Source of the DNA: Erythrophleum ivorense
Taxonomy: Eukaryota; Streptophyta; Magnoliopsida; Fabales; Fabaceae
Length of the DNA: 64,000 nucleotides
Direction of reading: 5' to 3'
NCBI GenBank assembly: GCA_026724425.1
Contig: JAIUCV010000076.1
Coordinates: 6,409,501 to 6,473,500 of the forward strand
In this document: one piece after another, positions 1-7,949 of the stretch
Layout: the number at the start of each line of letters is the position of its first letter
Position numbering within the stretch: position 1 is the stretch's first letter
Translations under genes and position numbers: made by a program
The notes under the pieces: model-generated
The model's database searches: none
What the model saw: only the letters and a program-made list of their open reading frames with translations
Told to the model about the DNA's origin: nothing

Positions 1-90
1 TATAAAATAGGTTTGATTTGATAAAAATGATTAAAAAAATAAATAAAATAAAAATATTTTTTAAAAAAGTTAGAAAAAAACTTACAAGCA

Positions 91-865
91 TTCGGCCGCG
101 GGCTACGAGCCACAACTTTTTCCACCGAGATACCATATCAGGCAACCGATCATGGACTTTGCGCAGAACTCCTGGTAAACCCTCTCGGTAACGCCAGATT
201 CCCAGTGATACTTGCGCTTGAAAAAAAAAATCAAATAACAATAATATAATGTTAGTGATAAGAAATTAAAAATATTATTAAAAAGTAAATAAGAATCTCA
301 TTAAAACTTACAGCAAAAGTAGTGAACCAGCGTTGGAGAACGGGTTCTGTTATATCCTTCCACCGGGCAATAGGATCTTGGTAATCCTTTTCAAAGACTT
401 CCGTAACTGAAAAAGCAACGGATGAATCATCAGTAAACCTGAAAAAGAAAACAATACACTTTAACTTTATAAAATATACAATATAAAATAAAACAAAAAC
501 TAATAAAAATTAAAAATATATATATACCATAAAGTTCTCGGTGGGTGCGGATGAAGATGAGGGAGGAGATTATGACCAAGCTCATCTAAAATATCCCTAA
601 TGGCCGCATAAAATGGGGCTCTAGCGGTCTCAACCGCGGCCTCAACTGCGGCTGACTGACGAGGTGGGGATGGAGACCGAGACCGTGTCCGCTGCTGCTG
701 CTCCCGTCCCGTACTACCATGGGAACTATTAGTAGTGTGCCCATGGCCAGGAGTCACGGGAACGGAACGACCACCACGGGAACCACCACGGGACCCCCCG
801 GAACCTCCTTGGCCCCCGGATCCTCCCTGACTCGTGTACTGCATGTAAGTGTTTTGTTGATCCAT
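91..865 (-). pseudogene. TNPA-like Ptta/En/Spm protein, 5' part (CACTA-1)
   Basis: Three coding exons can be read on the minus strand: 865-528, 438-312 and about 216-91, with GT/AG borders. The start ATG at 865 lies directly after an intron acceptor (ttgcag), so the 5' UTR has an intron, as in the two related genes of this window. The N-terminus is Gly/Ser/Arg/Pro-rich, followed by a short conserved helix-like stretch (AAIRDILDELGHNLLPHL). Later exons match the plant Ptta/En/Spm transposase family (PF03004), whose members bind subterminal motifs of CACTA elements. In the third exon a one-base frame change near 170 is needed to keep homology. The gene continues outside the window. Confidence 0.75.
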
Positions 866-1319
866 CTGCAATAACTTAAAAAAGTAAAATTAAAAGTAAC
901 AATAACAATTTTACAAATAATAATGTAACAATCAAAATCTCACAATTATATAAAATTTACTCCAAACCACGATTCTAATAATCATACAATTTTGTAAAAC
1001 TTAAATTTATCCTAAAATCAGTAACAAATCACAAAAATTATCAAACCAATTTAATCATCCAACAAAGTAATTAACTAACTAAACTAATTATCCAATCAAA
1101 TATAATTTCTAAATTTTATCAAATTAATCCAATATTAAATATCATATTCACCAAAACAATACATCTTAGAACTAATATTCTTTAATCTAAAACTAATCCA
1201 ATAATCTAAAAAATCACCTAAACCTTCCAATAATCACTTAACAAACCATCCAAAAATCACCTAAACCATCCAATAATCGCTTAACCAACCATCCAAAAAT
1301 CACGTAAACCGTAAAATAA
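866..1319 (-). other. AT-rich 5'-UTR intron of CACTA-1 TNPA-like gene
   Basis: This very AT-rich stretch has no coding signal. It ends, on the minus strand, in a splice acceptor immediately before the ATG at 865. Its position between the CT-rich leader and the first coding exon matches the 5'-UTR intron seen in CACTA-3 (43425-43605). The donor site was not pinned down. Confidence 0.45.
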
Positions 1320-1830
1320 CCTAACCTTCGGAGAAGTTGTCGGTGGCGGAGGAGGCCGGCGGCGGCAAAGGAAAACGGCGGCGGCTCTGTCGGAAAGAGG
1401 AAGCCGGCGGCGGCGCAGAGGAAAGAGGAACGAGCGGCGGAGGAGAAGAGATCTCGGCGCGGCGGAGGAGAAGATAACTCGGCGCGGCGGAGGATAAGGG
1501 ACCCGCGGCCGGCAGAGGAGAAGAGAAGGGCGACGCAGGGGAGGAGAAAGGTGCAGGTCGGCGGCGCGGAGGAGAGAGGCGCCGGAGAAGACGACCGGAA
1601 AGAGGAGCGACACGGCGGAGGGGAAGAAAACCCGTGCGCGGCGGAGGAGAAGACTCGCGCGGCTGCGGCGGAGGAGACGCGCAGGCGCGGCGGAGGAGAG
1701 GAGGAAAGAGCGATACGGGGGCGCGGAGGAGAGATGACCCGGAATTGTCGACCGGAAGAGATATTGTCGGGGCGCGGAAGAGAAAATGGCGTGGGGCGCG
1801 GATGAGAAAAAATTTCGCAGAAGGTTAGGT
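1320..1830 (-). promoter_or_regulatory. GC-rich, CT-repeat leader upstream of TNPA-like gene
   Basis: On the plus strand this is an imperfect tandem of GGCGGAGGAGAAGAG-like units, so the transcribed minus strand is C/T-rich like a plant 5' leader. Its composition differs sharply from the AT-rich flanks. The long open frames it contains on both strands are low-complexity and not credible proteins. CACTA-2 has a matching block at 34880-35111, interrupted there by the gypsy insertion, which supports a conserved leader or promoter part rather than a captured gene. Confidence 0.5.
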
Positions 1831-1855
1831 TTGAGCTCGTGCTTATATACATATT

Positions 1856-2100
1856 TTATCTCCCTCGCAATTCCATCGCAAATTTGCGACAGAATTGCGA
1901 GGGAAATCCCCCGTTCCATCGCAATACCGTCGCAAATTTGCGACGGAATTGCGAGGAAAATGATGGAAACCCTAAATTGTTTTCGGATAAGGGTTTCCCT
2001 CGCAATTCCATCGCAATATTGCGACGGAATTGCGATGGAACGGGGCATTTCCCTCGCAATTCCGTCGCAAATTTGCGATGGAATTGCGAGGGAAACTAAA
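1856..2100. repeat. Internal CACTA motif array, inverted TCGCAA/TTGCGA units
   Basis: The array contains several copies of TCGCAATTCCRTCGCAA and its complement, arranged as nearly perfect inverted pairs, for example around 1862-1902, 1918-1954, 2001-2038 and 2056-2095. The same motif fills the terminal array at 6740-7300. Here it lies between the two genes of the element, just upstream of the TNPA leader. Confidence 0.8.
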
Positions 2101-2219
2101 GTTTACGGTTTAGGGTATAAAAAGTTCTAAATGTGGACTAATTAGGGACTATATATGAATGTGTATGTTTATTAAAGAGTGAATATGATTAAGATTATAT
2201 ATAGATAATACATTTGTAC

Positions 2220-2220
<1 letters not shown>

Positions 2221-2270
<50 letters not shown>
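2221..2270. repeat. (TA)n microsatellite
   Basis: An uninterrupted TA dinucleotide tract of about 50 bp lies in the intergenic part of CACTA-1. Confidence 0.95.
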
Positions 2271-2275
<5 letters not shown>

Positions 2276-2469
2276 CGTGTTTCACCAACATCTTCCGTAA
2301 TGTTTCATATATCATAAGGTTTAATGAGTTTGATACCGTAAGGAGTTTAAGAGAAACATATTTTATGAGTGTCGATCATTTAAAGTTCAATTATCAGCGA
2401 TGAATGTATGATTTTATAATCCTAAACACTTTTTATTCCAAAATAGGAAACCCTAAACCCTAAAACTGA

Positions 2470-2750
2470 AGAATCCATCGCAATTTCGTCGCAAATTTGC
2501 GACGGAATTGGGATGGAAACACTGAAATTAGGCTTTCCATCGCAATTCCTTCGCAAGTTTGCGACGGAATTGCGATGGAAACACTGAAATTAGGCTTTCC
2601 ATCGCAATTCCGTGGCAAGTTTGCGACGGAATTGCGATGGAAACCCAAAAAATAAATTGTATATCGCAATTCCGTCGCAATATTGCGACGGAATTGCGAT
2701 GGAAACACTGAAATTAAAGATTCCATCGCAATTCCGTCGCAAGAATGACA
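2470..2750. repeat. Second internal CACTA motif array
   Basis: About five tandem units of roughly 60 bp are present. Each holds an inverted pair of TCGCAATTCCGTCGCAA-type motifs followed by a spacer containing ACACTGAAATTA. The array sits directly behind the 3' end of the TNP2 gene and may also act as its terminator region. Confidence 0.8.
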
Positions 2751-2867
2751 ATACTACTTTTTAAAACCGTCAGAAATGACGCAAAAGATGGCATTTTTAC
2801 GTGGGAGTTACAAATTCATCAAAATTTAAAATACAAACAACTTAAAATACAAAGAAAAACCTTAAAA

Positions 2868-3793
2868 TTAATCAAAGTCATTTTCATCGTCATTTTCAGA
2901 TACGTAAGAGTTTTCACTGTGCTCCCGTTCTTCTTCATCAGTCGCAGACTCTTCGAATTCATCGGCTTCTCCATCTTCGCTTGAATCGTCAACGAGGTCT
3001 TCAAGTTCTCTGTTCTCGGGGTCAACGTGTATGATATTTTCAGTGGATTCGATCGGGTTTGAAACTTTTGTAACTCTGTCATGCTGCATAGCCACATCAT
3101 CGTCTAAACCAACTACACATCCTCTTGGATTAACCTTTATGACTGATAACCAGGTCTCGCGTTTTTGCTTAACTCGAGGATAAGGGATGAAACACACTTG
3201 CTCTGCTTACGATGCAAGTATGAAGGGTTCAAATTTCGAAAATCTCCTGTTTGCGTTTACGTCGGTGATGCCTAACGTCTCGTTTCTGCGAACCCCTCGA
3301 CCTGGTGTCGGATCATACCAATCACATTTGAACATAATACATTTCAAGTTGATAATTCCTGGGTATGTGACCTCGATGATCTCTTGCAAAACTCCATAGA
3401 ACTCTGTTTCGCCCGGGACATGAATACCATAATTTGCGGTCGACTTCCGCATGTCATGCTTGTACGTATGGAAAATGCACCCGCGAGTACAGTACATTGG
3501 TGCTGAAGTGATCTTGCCTATTGGAGAGTTCAGAATCTCATGCAAACACAACGGTATTTGTTCCGGATGACATCCATGTCTCACCTATATAAAAACAAAT
3601 GGTACAATCACACACATTAATTACATATAGTGTTAGGTTTTAGTTTATATATCATTAATTTGAAGCGTACTTACATAGTATTTTAACCATCCAGCTAAAT
3701 CACGTTCTTTGTAAACCTCATACTCATGCTCTTGTAAATTAGGGTATGTTTGGCGGATCAGATTATCAAATATGCTGCACAAAAATCTCGAGT

Positions 3794-3841
<48 letters not shown>

Positions 3842-6631
3842 CATATATATGATCAAAGTTACCTTTCAAATTGGTGCACTTCATCCAGATTACGCAATAT
3901 GTAATTGTGAGCCGCACTCAAATGTTCATGGTCCCACGATTGTTCCTTCAACTTTCCAGCAAGTCTACCTATTTCTTTGAAGATGTTGGGGACAACATGC
4001 CTATAAACAGGTGCAACGCCTCCATCATCGTATCGTTTCGTTGCAGTTCTTCTCGTTCTCACATTTGGACTAAAATAGTAAGACGCGAAGTTAGATGTTT
4101 CCTCTGTCAAACGTCCTTGTACGATGGATCCCTCAACTTTTGCAAGGTTTTTGGCCTTTCCCTTCAAGTGTCCCATAAAACGCTCGAACGGATACATCCA
4201 CCTGAATTGCACAGGCCCCCCAAGATCCGCCTCATATGGGAAATGTACCGTTAGGTGTTCCATCACGTCGAAGAATGAATGAGGGAATATTTTCTCCATG
4301 TTACATAACAAGACATAAATGTTTTTATTTAACTTCTCTACCCCGTCTTCTGTCAGTGTTCGCGTGCAAAGATCTCGGAAAAACGCCCTAACACCTATAA
4401 TATAATATACACCGTAAGCAAATTAATAAAAACATATTTAGTTATGTACATAAACTCAATTAAAAGAAATGTAAATACTTGTTTACCAGCAATTGCTTCG
4501 TGGACATGAGACGGCAAAAGTTCTTGTAATGCAAACGGTAGTAGTCGCTGCATGAAAACATGGCAATCGTGGCTCTTCATACCAGAAAATTTTTGTCCTT
4601 ACTCTATACATCGTGAGAATTTGGAAACATATCCATCCGGAAATTTGACATCGGAGGCCACCCAGTCAAATAGAGCTCTCTTCCCATCTGCAAACAATCG
4701 AAAACTCGGAATTGGCTGTTTCCCGTCTCTAGTAATCTCCAACTCGCTCCTTTTGCATATTTATGCTAAGTCCAGCCTCGATTTCATATTGTCTTTACTT
4801 TTTCCTTGGACATTCAAAATGGTATGCATGATGTTATCAAAAAAATTCTTTTCGATATGCATAACATCAAGATTATGTCGCAAAAGGTGATCCTTCCAAT
4901 ATGGGAGTTCCAAGAATATACTTTTTTGTGCCAATTGTGTGCTTGTCTGTATCCGTCAGGCATGTTTGCAGTACAATGCCAATTGCCCCCACGTTTGCAT
5001 GTTTCCTCACCACCATAATAATCGATCTGATCAAGCAAATCCTGTCCCAAAAGATAATCCGGAGGGGGACCGCGGACAACTTTATTCTTCGTAAATAAAA
5101 CCTTGTTCTTTCGGTACTTGTGATTGATAGGAAGAAAACGACGGTGACAATCAAACCAACAAGGTTTTCTTCCACGCCTCAGCTGAAATGCGTCTGCCCT
5201 ATTCAAACAGTGTGGACACGATAGTCTTCCGTGCATAGTCCACCCCGACAACATTCCATACGCTGGAAAGTCACTAATCGTCCACAGTAATACTGCGCGC
5301 ATGTTGAAGTTTTGTTGCTGCGAGTAATCAAATGTACAGACTCCAGAATACCACAGTTGTTTCAACTCATCGATCAAAGGTTCCAGAAATACATCTAGGG
5401 ATCGCTTCGGATGCTTTGGACCTGGCACTAAAATATTTAAGAACAAAAATTCTCGCTGCATGCACATTGTCGGCGGAAGATTATATGGCGTCAGTATGAC
5501 GGGCCATAGCGAATATTGTCTCCCTGACATACCAAATGGACTAAATCCATCTGTGCATAATCCTAGATAAACATTCCTGGACTCATTAGCAAAGTTTGAA
5601 TGTACCGTCTGAAAGTGTTTCCACGCCTTTGCATCTGAGGGATGTGTTATCTCTCCATAATCTGTGGAATGTTCTGCATGCCATCTCATTGACGCTGACG
5701 TCATTTCCGATTGGTATAACCGTTTCAATCTTTCGGTGATTGGCAAGTACCACATACGTTGGTAAGGGACCCGCCTCCTTCCAGTTGTGGGTTTGTATCT
5801 CGGCTTCCCACAAAATTGACATTCCTGCAGCTTATCATCATCTTTCAAGAAAATCATGCAATTGTCAATGCATACATCAATCATTTCATAAGGTAACCCA
5901 AGACCCGCAACCAACTTCTGTATTTCATAGTAATTACCAACAGAAAGATTATCTTCCGGTAAATACTCTTGAAATAGTCCAGCCCACTTATCCATGTTAC
6001 TTTCGCTGCTGTTATCTTCACTTTTAATTGTCATCATCCTAGCTGCTAGTGACAATCTAGAAAGTCCCTCTCTACACCCATCGTAAAGTGGTTGATTTGC
6101 AGCATCTAACATATCATAAAACTTTTGTGCTTCAATGTTGGGTTCTTCCAAAATTTCTTCCATAGGATTATCAGCAAGAACAGGTGTAGTTTCATGAAAT
6201 GCATCTGTAACCATATCATGAAACCTATTCCCTTGCTGATACCCAATATCATTTCTCAATATATCAGGATGACCATAATCATAGCTAGTGTTATAATTAT
6301 GTTCTTGAACCCCTTGACCCGAACCACTATTTCCCGCTTCATAATGAGTAGTATTATACTGATTTTCCCCATGAAGATACCATACATAATAGTTTGGTAT
6401 AAATCCTCTATTAAATACATGTGTTTTCGCAGTATCAATAGCAACATATTTTTTGTTCCTACATTTCAGACAGGGACAAAATATTTTACCAGTTTGCATT
6501 GCATGTGGTTGGTTTCGGGCTTGGTTAAAGAATCCATGTAATCCTTCAACAAACTCTCTCGTCACTTCGCCGGTCCCTGGATCTCTTTGATTGTACATCC
6601 AGCTTCGTAACTCATATATTCCGTAACTCAT
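2868..6631 (-). pseudogene. TNP2-type CACTA transposase (CACTA-1)
   Basis: The start ATG at 6631 lies about 85 bp downstream of a TATA box. Recognisable in order are a Transpos_assoc N-terminal zinc-binding region (CPCLKCRNKKY), the large TNP2 transposase domain (motifs GLCTDGFSPFG and GPKHPKRSLDVF), a DUF4218 exon (about 4390-3859, motif PFERFMGHLKGKAKN) and a DUF4216 region (about 3584-2868) with an acidic tail. TNP2 proteins cut CACTA ends. The gene is dead: there is a frame change near 4930-4950, an in-frame TAA at 4599-4601 and another frame break near 3200. An exon/intron border at about 4486 (AIAG, then gtaaac) matches the CACTA-3 gene. It is a close relative of the CACTA-2 gene and more distant from CACTA-3. 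Confidence 0.9.
3797..3838. repeat. (TA)n microsatellite in transposase intron
   Basis: A TA/TACA dinucleotide tract lies in the intron between the DUF4218 and DUF4216 exons of CACTA-1. Confidence 0.85.
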
Positions 6632-6714
6632 TTTTTTGGTATTTTTTTTTCTTCCCTCTCTTGTTCTGTTTCTTGTTTTTGGTTTGGTGTGAAATGAATT
6701 GAACGTAAGTTCGT

Positions 6715-6723
6715 TATTTATAG
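6715..6723 (-). promoter_or_regulatory. TATA box of CACTA-1 transposase gene
   Basis: CTATAAATA on the minus strand lies about 85 bp upstream of the ATG at 6631 and just inside the terminal motif array. CACTA-2 has the same element at 56821-56830. Confidence 0.6.
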
Positions 6724-6739
6724 ATGGAGAAAATTTTTT

Positions 6740-7308
6740 TGCTACGGAATTGCGATGGATTTGCTGAATTTTTTGCGATGGATTTGCGTCACATTCAATT
6801 TTGCGATGGAATTGCGACTGGCTTGCGACTAACTTGCGACGCCTTTGCGACGGAACATGTCCATCGCAATTGGTAGTTGAGCTTCATTTAACACGTGCGT
6901 ACCTAACCGCCCCGGATGTCGGCCAACAACTTTTCCTCGCAATTCCGTCGCAAATTTGCGACGGATTTGCGACGAACAGATGTTGCGACGGAAAAATGTC
7001 ACCGCAAATCCGTCGCACACTTGCGACGGCTATTTTCCATCGCAATTCCGTCGCAAATTTGCGACGGAATTGCGATGACTACCTATTATGTCGCAAGGCC
7101 CTCGCAAAATTGCGACGGAATTGCGATGACTACCTATTATGTCGCAAATCAGTCGCAAAGCCATCGCAAATTTGCGACGGAAATATTTCCATCGCAAACT
7201 TGCGAGGGATTTGCGACGACATCATATTCCGTCGCAATTCCGTCGCAAAATCATCGCAAATTTGCGACGGAAATATTTTCGTCGCAAGGAGCCTGTTTTC
7301 TTGTAGTG
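6740..7308. repeat. CACTA-1 5' subterminal array and terminus
   Basis: This array has more than twenty TTGCGACGG/TCGCAA-type motifs in both orientations, ending in the CACTA terminus at 7301-7308. It includes a perfect 40-bp palindrome at 7038-7077, which begins CATCGCAATTCCGTCGCAAA. In characterised En/Spm elements such subterminal motifs bind TNPA; that role is inferred here from family knowledge. Confidence 0.85.
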
Positions 7309-7335
7309 TACAACTGAATTGTTGTGCACTTGCAG

Positions 7336-7416
7336 TTATTTTTAGGGAGAACTTTACACCTATCACAAAACCAGCGTGAAAAGATGGCAAAGCTGAAGGA
7401 GACCGTGTCAGAGTGA
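7336..7416 (+). CDS. Possible last exon of MULE-1 transposase
   Basis: A 26-codon open frame follows an acceptor (gcacttgcag) at 7335, ends with TGA at 7414-7416 and contains QREKMAKLKETVSE. It faces the DUF1985 gene, as the transposase does in MULE-2, which is why I read it as the C-terminal exon of a MURA-type transposase cut off by the CACTA-1 insertion. No diagnostic domain is present, so the call rests on context alone. Confidence 0.3.
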   Translation, partial: LFLGRTLHLSQNQREKMAKLKETVSE

Positions 7417-7534
7417 TTTAATTCTGAGTGGTGATCTTTATGCTATGTAATGTGATTTAACATTATCCAAGTTCCAAGTGTTTCGTTTTGTACTTGTAGT
7501 GTCGAACAATATCCTTCTTCTTTGTTTTTCGCTT

Positions 7535-7826
7535 AAAATGAAAACAACTTAGTTTTCCCCAGTTTTACTAGTATTACAAAATGAAAACAACTTAGTTTTC
7601 CCCAGTTATACCAGTATTACAAAATGAAAACAACTTAGTTTTCCCCAGTTTTACAAAATGAAATCAACTTAGTTTTCTCCAGTTTTACAAAATGAAATCA
7701 ACTTAGTTTTCCCCAGTTTTACCAGTTTTACAAAATGAAATCAACTTAGTTTTCCCCAGTTTCCCCAGTTTTACCAGTTTTACAAAATGAAAACAACTTA
7801 GTTTTCCCTAGTTTTACCAGTTTTAC
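7535..7826. repeat. Nonamer-stepped tandem array, YAGTWTTAC
   Basis: There are seven consecutive units. Each is a 25-bp spacer (starting AAAATGAAA and ending TTTTCCC) followed by one to three copies of a nonamer (CAGTTTTAC or close). Unit lengths are 43, 43, 34, 34, 43, 52 and 43 bp, so they change in 9-bp steps, with nonamer numbers 2, 2, 1, 1, 2, 3 and 2. Of the 13 nonamers, 11 fit YAGTWTTAC, including TAGTATTAC at 7569-7577 and CAGTATTAC at 7612-7620. The array lies between the 3' ends of the two convergent genes of MULE-1. Confidence 0.9.
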
Positions 7827-7949
7827 AAAATAGTAAGAAAGTGAAAAATAGTTCGTTTTTTACTAGTAGTAGTAAATCGAAACAACGTACTTTTACTTGA
7901 TTGAACCATTAGTACTAAATCAAAACAAATCAAAACAACATAGTTTTCC

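Larger units (their letters stand above)
1..7308 (-). mobile_element. CACTA-1, En/Spm-type DNA transposon (left end outside window)
   Basis: The right end at 7308 is a CACTA terminus: on the minus strand it reads CACTACAAGAAAACAGG. Inward from that end come a subterminal array of GCGACGG/TCGCAA motifs (about 6740-7300), a TNP2-type transposase gene, an internal motif array, a CT-rich leader and a TNPA-like gene that runs off the left edge. This is the usual two-gene CACTA layout, all on the minus strand. The 3' terminus and the 3-bp target duplication cannot be checked because they lie outside the window. The transposase is broken, so this copy is non-autonomous. It appears to sit inside MULE-1, which resumes at 7309. 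Confidence 0.9.

Noticed and set aside
1238..2048. Long open frames (204 and 255 codons) on the minus strand over the GC-rich block
   Set aside because: They consist of Ser/Pro/Arg-rich low-complexity translation of a CT-repeat leader and motif arrays, overlap each other in different frames, and have no homology signal.
5740..6541. Plus-strand frames opposite the CACTA-1 transposase
   Set aside because: Shadows of the minus-strand TNP2 coding sequence without their own codon or homology signal; the same holds for frames opposite 37459-41228 and 52910-53389.
6740..7300. CRISPR-like spaced repeats
   Set aside because: Repeats are in both orientations with irregular spacing and belong to a plant CACTA terminus.
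6801..7379. 192-codon plus-strand frame over the CACTA-1 terminal array
   Set aside because: It is a translation of palindromic TCGCAA repeats, which are open in several frames because the motif lacks stops; not a gene.
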